From NCBI GenBank assembly GCA_013399305.1, contig VXAI01000338.1:663717-727716 (forward strand): 64,000 nucleotides of DNA. The letters run 5' to 3'. Shown here in pieces: positions 24,001-34,320 of this stretch. The stretch's first letter is position 1; each line of letters begins with the position of its first letter. The translations under genes and the position numbers were made by a program. A model generated the notes under the pieces. The model saw only the letters and a list, made by a program, of their open reading frames with translations. It did not search any database and had not been told where the DNA came from. The DNA comes from Rostratula benghalensis. Taxonomy: Eukaryota > Chordata > Aves > Charadriiformes > Rostratulidae.

Positions 24001-27000
24001 TACTGAACCCTCTGCTTGAAGTGAAAAAAAGCTTTGAGGATGGGTGAGTATCAGGTCCAGCCTGCAGGAATGACCTCAGTCACCCACTTGCAGTTTCTCT
24101 GTCCTGTTGATAGCACAGTGCACTCATCTGGGCTCTGCTTTGTGCTCCTGTGTTTACCCCAGAACCACTGGCCTAAGGAAGTGACACACATCTCCTGCAC
24201 TCCTTTCCTTTTGACTTCCACCCGTGCTTGTGCACCAAATAATAGTATCTCCCAATATTATTGAACCTAGAGTCATGTTCTTACTAACACAGTGTGACAT
24301 GGGGCTGATGACTCTTCTGTAAATGTAGGCTAGGCTCAGGGAAAGGTGTCTCCTTTTCCCTGGGTGCTGCCTGCCCAGGCTTGTCGACTTTGTTACCCCA
24401 GCCTTCTTGCTTGCTCACCTGTCTGGAGATGGAGGAAGGGTTGGAGGCTGTATGAAAGGAAATGGTGATTAGTCACTGGCTGGCCACAGCACCGGTTTGC
24501 CCTGCCAGCCTGAGCAGCTCCTGGCAAGCTGAACACTTTGCACCTGTGTTCTGCTCATGCCAGCATTGGTGGTGTGGCCACTGGTGGTTTGGCCCTCATT
24601 AAAAGGAATATATGTAAAACATTTGCAAAGACGAAGAGGAACCTTCCTGGGTTTTTATTTTGTTTGTTTGTTTGGGTGGTTTTTTTTTTTTAGTGGAGTC
24701 AAACCCTGTGGTGTTACAGCAGCAATATAAGAAATTCTAGTAGGTAAATACAGAAGAACCTCAATGTGAATCTAGCCAGCTTGTTGACAGTTCATTACTA
24801 AATTGAATACCAAAATTAAGCAGCACTAGTGAGGCAGGGTAGAAACACGAAAGGCAAATGGGCACATAAAAACTGGAAAAAGTTAGTATTTTTAAATGTA
24901 TTGGTAACAAGAAAGGAATCTTTGTTGTGTAGAAACATGTCTTCTGTGTCCCTTTAAACAGAGCACAAAAGTTCAAAGGCCTGAATTTGGAAGAGTTGGA
25001 AAAAAACCAATTGTAATTTCTTCATTTATTTGTTTATCATTAGTAAGACTTAAATGTAAAGTAAAATAAATTAAAAATGTGATAAATGAGCAGTCTGTGT
25101 GTTCTTACTGTGGTACACTATATCCTCTCTCTTCCTTTTTGGCGCTACTCATGCCTAATCTAATTAAAAAAAAAAAATAATTCTGTCCAGCTGTCAAAGT
25201 TATCATTTAAAACTCATGTAAAGGAAGCGATTTAATAGTCCAGTCGTTGTGTTTCAAGCTTGTTGTCTTGTCTTTACTAAGAAAAAAAATAAATTGTTGT
25301 GAATAGGTGCTGTAGTACCTAAAGGATATAATGCCCATAAATTTTATTTTGTTGGAATTTTGAGCCTTTTCATCCTATGCTTTTATTTTGGGAGCAGACA
25401 AGCACATATTAAGGAATTAGTCAAGCTGAAATAGATGTATAAATTGCCTTATTCCAGCAACACCTGCCTAGTCCTATTCTTTAAGAAGCTGTTCTGATTG
25501 CATGTAGTCCAGGCAAATGCTTAGCATTAGAGACATGCCAAGCCCTTTTCTGCTCCCTTGCTTGCTACATTTGCATCTCCTTGAAGTTCATACCGTACAT
25601 CTTCTGAAGATCCATGAAGCTCTAAGTACCATGAAGGTACTCTTGTTCAAAGGTCAAGTTACTGCAACACTGCGTGGAGCAGGTAGGTAGAAGTGAGGAT
25701 GAAGAGGCCTTCCTATATTGTAGTTGTGTAAGAACGTTGCTCCGTTCTACACGAGGTGCTTTCTGTCAGCTGAGAGCAGGTTTGCTGGGCAGGATGAGGT
25801 TGATAGGTGATGTTTGGGCTTGACCACTTTGTGTTAGCTACAGTGGTTAAAGGAGCATTTGAAAACTGCAGATCTGTATGGAGAAAACCAAAAAGATGGG
25901 ATGAATAGAAGGCTGAAAGCTAATGAAATTTTTTGCTAGTGAGAAAAAGGTACATATTACCAGTGTCTGTCTTAGTGTCAAGACAGTTTGTATGTATGCT
26001 ATAGCTCAGTGATACAAGTATTTTACAAACAGCTGCTCAAGTTTTGTTAACAGATGATCCTACTCTAATGAACTTCTGAATTATTACAGGCTCAGTAAAG
26101 TGTCACTTTACTGTGAATTGATGCAAGGCTAACAATTTGTAGTCATTCATATCTGGTTGTGATTTGGTACTGTAAATAGTCAAACCTGACTTGGCAAGGC
26201 TCTGAGCAACCTGCTATGATTGACCCGCCTTTGAGCAGGGGAGGTGAACTAGACTGTTTTTCAAACTTGACTTTTCTGTGATTCCTCATAAAGATTAGTA
26301 TCTTTAAACACATCATTTAGGCAGCCTGTAATCACGTTGAAAGATGCAAAGTGCTCTTAAAAAATTAGAGATACCTTATTCTAGGCTCTTAGCTGCCTGA
26401 AAAACCTTGAGGCTTAGCCCCAGGAAAAGCTATGGCGTCCTTACCTGTGTTAGTAGTATAGCTGCCTGGACTTGTGTAGTTAATCTGACATGCCAAAGGC
26501 TATTTAATGAGCTATTTTTCCTACTTCTAGACCTAAGCTATCTAGAAGTAGCTGCCACCTTAAGCTTTAAAAATACTATTGCCTTTGTGCTGGTAGTTGT
26601 GGTTGAATGTCTTTTAACTACATTTGCAGAATGTCTTCATCTTTTAGACTTGCAGCTTGTATTCATATGTATTCTTACCACAGCTACTCTTCTTTTCCTG
26701 TGATTTTTTTGTTAAATGCACTTTTAAGTGTTTTGAGGTAGGAACCGCATAATGCCTAATGCTAGGGCTATATGAAAATACTTGGATTTTGAGAGGTGAC
26801 ATAATACAACTAGCAAAACATTATTTGATAACTACTGCACAGCTGTCTGAGGAGTCTCATTGCCCAGACATCCTGTATATGCATATCTCAGATGAAATAT
26901 TCAGTTAACTGTCCAGAACGCTTGCATTGACTTGATGGTGATAGAAGCAAAGGTGTTTTAATAACTTTGCAAATAATGTGGTTATTAACGCATATGTATG

Positions 27001-27359
27001 TGTCTGACATACCTATTCTGCTCTGTTCACAGGTGCATACCTCTTCTCTTTCATCTTTGTTTTGCTATGCGTGGTGTAAACCTCTTAGGAATCTAGTAAA
27101 CTTGGATAACCTGTCTGCTTATCCAGAGACTAAAACAATGCTCTTTGAAGTCAGAAGAAAGACTTTAGACTGCTTGACTGAGCTTTGCATCAAGAACCAA
27201 ACCCAAAATACTGGCTTCATGGAATGATATGACAGGGCTTCAGTGAGGCGTGGATTTCCCATGAATCTATGCATGGGTATTGATTGGCTATTGCACATGG
27301 CTATTGCAGAAGGTCAGGTTGGCAGGTTATCCAGCAGAGTTCCTCTATGGGGTCTTGAA
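18075..27359 (+). other. RAI14: RAI14 intron 2, first part
   Basis: Intronic DNA from the donor at 18,075 to the CR1 fragment. It contains chance reading frames, purine-rich GGA/GAA stretches near 20,214 and 20,460, a T/G-rich tract near 24,655-24,693 and a short near-perfect palindrome at 26,093. No exon, RNA gene or recognisable mobile element is supported here. Confidence 0.65.
26093..26113. repeat. 21-base perfect inverted repeat
   Basis: CAGTAAAGTG and its exact reverse complement CACTTTACTG are separated by a single T. The centre would make a cruciform or a dimeric protein site, but nothing else in the flanks suggests a transposon end. Confidence 0.8.
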
Positions 27360-28305
27360 TATGTGGAGCTTTTGTTTTGCATTCTGCCCCCCAACCCACA
27401 GCCTGTGCCAGTGTTTCCCCATCATAAAATATTTCTTTCTTTTATCTTGCCTGAACCTACCCTTTCTTAGTTTAAAACTGTTGTCCCTGTCTCTACAGTC
27501 CCTGTTTAAAAGTCCCTCATAATCTTTTTTATAAGCCTCTTTGAAGCATTGAAAGGCCACAATAAGGTCCCCCTGGAGCCTTCCCTTCTGCCTGCCCTCA
27601 ACTCCCTCAGCCTGTCGTCATAGCAGAGGTGCTCCAGCCCTCTGATAATTTTTGTGGCCTTCCTCTGGACCTGTTCCAACAGGTTCATGTCCTTCCTGTG
27701 CTGAGTGCTCCAGAGCTGAATGTAGTACTCCAGGTAGGGTCTCGTGAGAGTGGAGTAGAGGGACAGAATCACCTTCCTCAACCTGCTGGTCACACTGCTT
27801 TTGATGCAGCCCAGGGTATGGTTGGCTCTGTGGGCTTTCATTGTCAGCTTATGTCCAGCTTTTCACCCACTAGTACCACCATCTCGTCAGGGCTGCTCTC
27901 AATCCCTTCATCCTCTAGTGTGTGCTGATCCCTGGGGGTTGTCCTTACCTGGGTGCTGGACCCTGCACTTGGCCTTGCTGAATCTCATGAGGTTCACATA
28001 GGCACACTTCTCAAGCCTGTTCAGGTACGTTCCCTCAGGAATGTCAGTTGCACTACTCAGCTTGTCATTGACAAACTTGTTGAGGGTGCACTTGAGCCAG
28101 CTGTCTGTGTCATTGGTGAAGATATGATGAACAATACTGGTTCCAGTATGGACACCCGAGGGACACCACTTCTCGCCAGTCTCCATCTGGACATGGAGTC
28201 ATTGACCACTACCTTCTGAATGTGACCATCCAACCAATAGTTCACTCGTCAAAGCTTTGTCTCTCCAGTGCAGGGAGAAGGATGTTGCGAGAGCTGTGTG
28301 TTGAC
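27360..28305 (-). mobile_element. CR1 LINE fragment, 5'-truncated and decayed
   Basis: Read on the minus strand, the block encodes recognisable pieces of the CR1 ORF2 reverse transcriptase in order. They are a WLDG...[13 protein letters not shown] segment near 28,245, a CTLNKFVND...LNRLEKCAYVNLMRFSKAKC segment near 28,100, a HTLGCIKS...LYSTLTRPYLEY segment near 27,800, and a FKLRKGRFR...KKYF segment near 27,450. These fall in at least three frames, so frameshifts have broken it. The catalytic box that should read F/Y-A-D-D is FVND here. The 5' half of ORF2 and all of ORF1 are absent, the usual 5' truncation of CR1. It is inserted antisense to RAI14 in intron 2. The edges are approximate, about 30 bases either way. 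Confidence 0.93.
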
Positions 28306-31231
28306 TATGTTATTTTTTGTGGGTTTATCAGGGGAGAAAGCTGGACACTTTTCTGTAATTCTTCTGGCTGTGGCTAAGGGAACCAGAAAACTGTATCTTG
28401 TGCGTATGCCTTGTGTAATTGTTTAAGAAAAAAGTTCCAGCTTTCTTCGAGTATGTTAATTGCATTTACTAGCATGATAATAGCATACTTAAGGGTGGGA
28501 TTTTACGGATTTCTTTTTGCCCATCCAGTTCTCTGTCCCACTTCTCTCAGTACAGTCTGTTGGCCTCCACTTTTGCTGGATTTGCCTCACACCTGACTCT
28601 CACCCTGTGTCAAAGTGTGCTGAGTACACCAAGCAGCGGCTGTGCACCCTTGCAGTTACACTGGAATGGGTGTTGCATACAGGGCTGCGTGTGTGAAGCG
28701 CTGTAGGGCAAGAAGCCGCCCTAGGCTTGGTGTTAGGCAGCAATTTTTTCCTGTAGTGAATACCACTTCTTAATGCATATGTTGTTTGCTTGTAAACTTG
28801 AAGTTGCTGAGGGTGTTTTGGTTTTGTTATTCTTAGTGTAGGCTCCTTGTTTGCAAGCCAGGTCTCGCTTCAGCTGGATTACTGTGCTGGTTATTTAGCA
28901 TGTCGTACTCTGAAGAGGAAGGTTGTGTTATCCATGTGTTTGTGAGGACTATCAGCTCAGATTAATGTCACTGCAAAATATTCTTGAAAATTTCCTGTCA
29001 AGGTGCTCTTCAGATACATCCCTTTACTCCGGTGATGGTAAGATGGGTGAGGTTCGATGAAGGCTGGATTTTTTTGTTTGCAAGTAATGTTGCTTTCCTT
29101 AGAGGATCATTTAAACAGGAAATAATTTATATATTGCCTGCTAAACTGTGATATAGTGAATGGGATGTGGCAGACATGAGCAGTGTGTGGAGAAAAAGGC
29201 TACAGGTAAGTTTCTTTGGGCCTGCTGTAGGGTGACTGATATGTTATACTGACTAGGACTTTGGCATAATGTATGGTATGTTGTTTTTTTTCTCATTTTT
29301 AAATCTGGATGTCTGCTTTGGCATTACAGACTAGGTGTTGACCACCAAACTTGCTTCATTATTTTTTTTCTTTTAAATTAGATTAGCTCAGGGAAAATCG
29401 GAAGAAGCTTGTTTCCAGGCTTTTCTCATTCACTAATTCATTGCAGAGTTTTAGGCAAATAAGCTGCTCTTTCAGCCTGGAAAATACATAGCATCTACTT
29501 TGTGTAGTTATGCAGTGTTGTTGAAGGGAAGGCACCAAGTCCAATTCAGGATTTTCTGATGTGAAATGGAAGAACATTAGATAATGGTTCTTCAGGGACC
29601 AAGAGGGTGAGTTTACTAAGTTAACATCTAGCTGAAATGTACTTGGCATTTTTTAGTGTTTTTCTTCTGGTAGCATAAGAATGTAATTGTTCTGCCATGG
29701 TGTATTTTTCCCAATGCCTTCAAAGGAGTTTCCGTGCCTGGAATTTAGATTTATAATCTGCCTTTTTTTTTTTTCTTTTTTTTCCCCCCTTCCCTGATAC
29801 ACATCGTGATACTTCTAGATTAAGGACAAGTCGCTTTATCATTTGTTCTTGAAATGCTAAGTTGCCTGTTTCCTGCAATGGTGACTTGACTTGTGTCTGT
29901 CTAACAGAAAAAAAGCTTGCTATCTAGAAATGATGCATAAGTATTACTTAATGAAAGATTTCTTCCTGCTCTTCTGCAATCGCAATTCTTGTACTTGTTC
30001 CCCTCTCTAGTCCCCTGGATAACTCTCATAGGTTTAATCACTACATTCAAGGCAGCAATTTAATTTTCTTAGATTTATGTTTCTGTTTTTAATTCTTAAT
30101 AGTATTTCTGTTTTTTCCATTGGTTTGTAAATTGCCTATATAGTGCTTAGTAGCTTCAGTTTTTTGAATGTAGGATTGTTTCAGCCCTCAGCATTAGAAC
30201 TGCAAAGCTGGTGCAGTAAAGGAAGGAAAGCTTATGAGGTTGGACAAAGGGCTCAATCCCTCATCTTTCAATTCAGGTTTCTGTAATCTTGTGCACTTTC
30301 ATGTCATTAAAATAAGGGGCACGTGCGTAATAATATTTATATGGGGTAATTGTAGTGGATAGAAGAGTAATTCTGCAGTGCTCAAATACTGTGGAAATGT
30401 AAGGGCTGTGTAAATTCTTTTTAAGAGACAACCAGCATCTACCATGCTCAGCTTAACTTCTTTCTCAGCTCTACAGAGCTTGGGACTTCTCAGACTGTGC
30501 TGACCTTGGTATGTCTGCTGGCTGTTGTTGTCAACTTCTGTCTCTTGAGTTTCCTGCTGTTTAAAATCTGTGGGTAGTTAGCTGAGGTGCTGCTGTTGCA
30601 TGGTGCTGGAGATCTGTCCATTCCAGGGCATTTGGGTTTGTCACAAGTTCGGGTAATAGGAGCGCATGAGGTTTGCATGGACATTTCAATCAGTAAGCTT
30701 CAGATAGGTGATTTTACATATGGAAACCATAAATGGCCCCAATGATAAGTCTTCTTTAATGATCTTTTCTGAAAAGTAGAGACCTGTGTTCCTGGTGACA
30801 AGGTGCTCAGGAACTTGTAGGGCCAGATCTTTTACATTTTAATATCACAGTTGTTTTCAGTAGGATTGCTTCCAGTTTTTGTCAATGCATGGTCACAGCC
30901 TGACCTAGAATGTGCCTCCTCCTCCTGTGTTTTCAGTGTGTGTGTGTGATTTTGGATGAATTGTCAGTTTTCACACACAGCTGAAATGCATCTTCTTTTC
31001 AAGTATGTTTGAGTAATCCATAGTGATTAAGCAAAACAAGTAGGAAAGAATGTGATCTTGCTATATGCCATGATTGTAATGACCCCCTCTTTGAAATAAA
31101 TCAGTTGTTTGTCAGAAGACTCATGTCTGCATAAGCACATGGCATTGCTGCAGACAGGAAGTGCCCTAGTCTGTTGACCTTGTCTCCCAGGGAAAATCAA
31201 AGCTCTCATTAAATTAAAAAAAAAAAAAAAA
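28306..31231 (+). other. RAI14: RAI14 intron 2, between CR1 and the assembly gap
   Basis: AT-rich intronic sequence with scattered T-runs and one GT microsatellite. No exon or family match was found. It ends in a 16-base A-run (31,216-31,231) that abuts the gap. Confidence 0.6.
30936..30948. repeat. Short (GT)n microsatellite
   Basis: Six and a half GT units, preceded by a TCC-rich stretch at about 30,917. Confidence 0.8.
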
Positions 31232-31276
31232 NNNNNNNNNNNNNNNNNNNNNNNNNNNNNNNNNNNNNNNNNNNNN
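31232..31276. other. Assembly gap, 45 N
   Basis: A run of 45 N follows directly after 16 A residues, and a long T-run starts about 35 bases beyond. The gap therefore probably reflects a homopolymer that could not be read through, not a large missing segment. Confidence 0.97.
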
Positions 31277-31639
31277 TAATGGGAGACAGAGGCAATAATA
31301 TGTATAACCTCTTTTTTTTTTTTTTATTAGTTTATGAATGTGCAATCTGATATTTAAATTGCTTTTAGAACTTTTTTCAATGCAGCTGAAAAGAGTGAGG
31401 TCAGATGTATTTTCTTAGGGCTATATTACACTCCACAAGGGTGAACAGGAAATGGTTTAAAGGAATGCCAAGAAGCCCCTATTCCCTAACCAATTCCCTT
31501 GTCTTCTTTTAACCAGCTTTATTTCAAATTGCATGCTTCAGCTGCTGTAAGCATTTCTGGGTTGAGAATAAGGGAAGATTTCTGTGTTTTCTTAAGTTAC
31601 ATCATCCAAGTTCCTTTGCTTGCAATTTAAAGAAGAAAA

Positions 31640-32060
31640 CTGACTGGATTTTAAATACAAGTATATCCAGACGGGGGGAAAACTGGGGATACTGAGATTT
31701 TTGCTGTATGCATCTCTGATCTATGAGTGGGAGTGCTACCTTATTACCACTAGAAATTATGATAGTTTAATGTGACATTAATATTGATCACAGTTTCCAA
31801 TCATTACCACTGTAATCAGGAATTGAATTTATGCAGTACAGTCCCCATTAATTCACTGTATTCCATGAATTCGAATTGTTCTTTTTTTAGCTAGGGTTTT
31901 TGTCTAAGCTGCATTTTTTTCTTTTCTTCAAGTCTCCTGCTGTAAAAGGAAGTAAGTCTAGAAAATGGGAAAAATCAACTTAATTATTGCCAAATCCGTG
32001 CTCTTACAAACTATTAAAACCAAATAAAAATTAATTTAAAAATCAGGCCCAGATTTCTTT
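31640..32060. promoter_or_regulatory. Possible conserved noncoding element in intron 2
   Basis: AT-rich, repeat-free sequence with many TAAT/ATTA cores and two copies of ATTACCACT (31,743-31,751 and 31,803-31,811) exactly 60 bases apart. It looks like a developmental enhancer, but only comparison with other birds could show this. Confidence 0.2.
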
Positions 32061-34194
32061 GACTTATTTCTATACAGCATACTCACAGAAATAGAAAGAA
32101 AAAGACTGTATTTATATCTCCTTGCTGGTTTTGCTTGTCACTTTGAATAAAAACACAAAGGACCATCATACAGAGAAGAGAAATTGGAAGTAGATATTCC
32201 AAAGTGCTGCATGGGGAATAGCTTGCTTTACGGAGGTGCAGTGACTTGTGCGCAGCATGATCTTGGACTTCCCATTATTCACAGGTGAGGCAGGTCCCTT
32301 CCTCTATGGGGAAGGTTACTTGCTAGAGCAAGTCACCTCTTTCTGAGGCTTTGGACAGGTGTAATGAACACGGTCTTAACACCTGGCTTCTAGTCTAGAA
32401 ACTCAAATCTTTTCATACCCAGTGTGGCTGTTACTAGTGGTGTATAAGACAGGTGTACCTGTTGACTAAACCAGAAATATACTGAATTCCTTCACAGAGT
32501 GTGATGTGATTTTTTTATATTGTTATCTCTTCATGAGTCATTTCAGACACACATACACGTAAGTGTAAGTTCCAAAACTAGCCTACTGCTTCTGTTAAAA
32601 TATCCTTAAATAGCCGTGTTAGATGTTACCCTGTGCTCTTTCAAACTTGGACATCCACCCAAGATGTCTGAAGTATGACAAAACTAGATAAGCTGACTAG
32701 CAGTGTTGGTACACCATTGGTACACATACTGTTGGTACGGGTACTCAGGAGTGTAAACTTGCTAATGTTTGGCTTGTCTTTTATTCTGAAGACACAGTTG
32801 CAACTTCTGTAGCTTTTGAACACAATTATTTGGCTTTCTAGAGTTCAGCAGCTTTACTGACTGCCTGGCTTAGATGATCTCTTATAACAGTGTTTATAGA
32901 AGTCAGAAATATTTGCACAACAGTAATTATTAAAAAGGACTAGGAGCTTTGGTTATGAAGTGCAACACCGATAACAATAATTAACACTGAATGGTTGGGT
33001 AGAAAGCATGTAATATACTAAGAATCTACAATTAGGACTGGGTGCTTGCTACACAGTAAGAAAACTTTTGTTGTTGAATACTGTAAATCATTAGGTGTGG
33101 GGGCAGGACTTTATAATGAAATTAGAGGGTCTTCTCCAGTCTTTCTGACACTTATAGTTCTGGGCTTTACTGGTTTTCCATGCAATTAATCCTTATCAAA
33201 TGTGTGATTTGTTTGTTTGAGTTGTATGGGGAGAATCAAAATTACACCTCTTCTTCCCCTTCTGTTTCATTTTCTGTTTGTTCCTGGGCTGGTTTGGTAG
33301 GGGATGACATTAAGAGAGGAGACAAGCTGCCTTTTTTCTTTCTTCTTAATGATTACTCTAGCAAAGTCTGCTTGAGACCTTAGCTGGATCTTTGACATTG
33401 CTTGCCTTCTCCAGAGGTGGGAAGGTCACTTCAGTCTCTCTTTGTGGGAAGAGAGATGGGACATTTGGGATTGTCTACCATGGCTGAGCCCTGGAGAAAA
33501 GTTCTTGGTTGGAAGCAAAACAAACAAAAAAAGCCAAAGGAAAAGAAAATGTCTTAAAAAAAAGCCTGAGTTTTATTTGAAATAGAATAATAGGAGCTTG
33601 CACTGACATGAATCATCATCCATGTTCTGTTCTTTATTTTCTCCTTAACTGATAGTGGGTGGAGTTCTGAAATATTTCAAGCTAAACTAATTTCAGAAGA
33701 CACTGACTTGGGAGACAGTTACCATCAGCCTGGGCCTCCATTGTCTTGTTGCAGCTTTGAGGGTGTTTTTGGCATTTCTTCATGTGGCTTTTTCACACTG
33801 CCCTTGAGGCATTATTCTTACCAATAGATCTTAGCTGTTGTTACTGCTATAATGAAAAGCATCACTGCTGAGCTGCGTCGTCTGCTCTCTTTCCCATATC
33901 CCTTTGCTGTTCCCCACAAACTTATTATGCATCTGGTACCACAGAAAGCTAGTACTGGCCCAGGATATTGCTATGCTTAGTGCTGTTATTTTTATTCCTG
34001 CTTTTTGCACTTGCAGTTTGATGGGTTCTTCTCTTCTAAAATTTCATTCTAAAAAGAAAGCCATATTCCTCTCTCATAAAATACCAAACGCAGTTGATCA
34101 TACCTAAAAGAGATGTCGTACTTGTTTGTGGAGCAGCGGGTAAACATAATTTGTTCTATGCAGACTTGCCGAACATGTATATATTCCAATCACC

Positions 34195-34320
34195 CAAGCT
34201 GATGAAAGACACACATTATCTGTTTCTGGCAAGAATTACATTGCATCTAATTAGGCCCAACTTTAGAACATAGCATTTCATGAGCAAAGTTAATTACAAT
34301 GTTCTTAGTCTTTGTTACAA
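34195..34320. promoter_or_regulatory. Possible homeodomain-rich element in intron 2
   Basis: It contains the palindromic homeodomain site CTAATTAG (34,247-34,254), TTAATTA (34,290-34,296) and a GATA-type TTATCT, in sequence without simple repeats. Regulatory function is inferred from motif density only. Confidence 0.2.
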
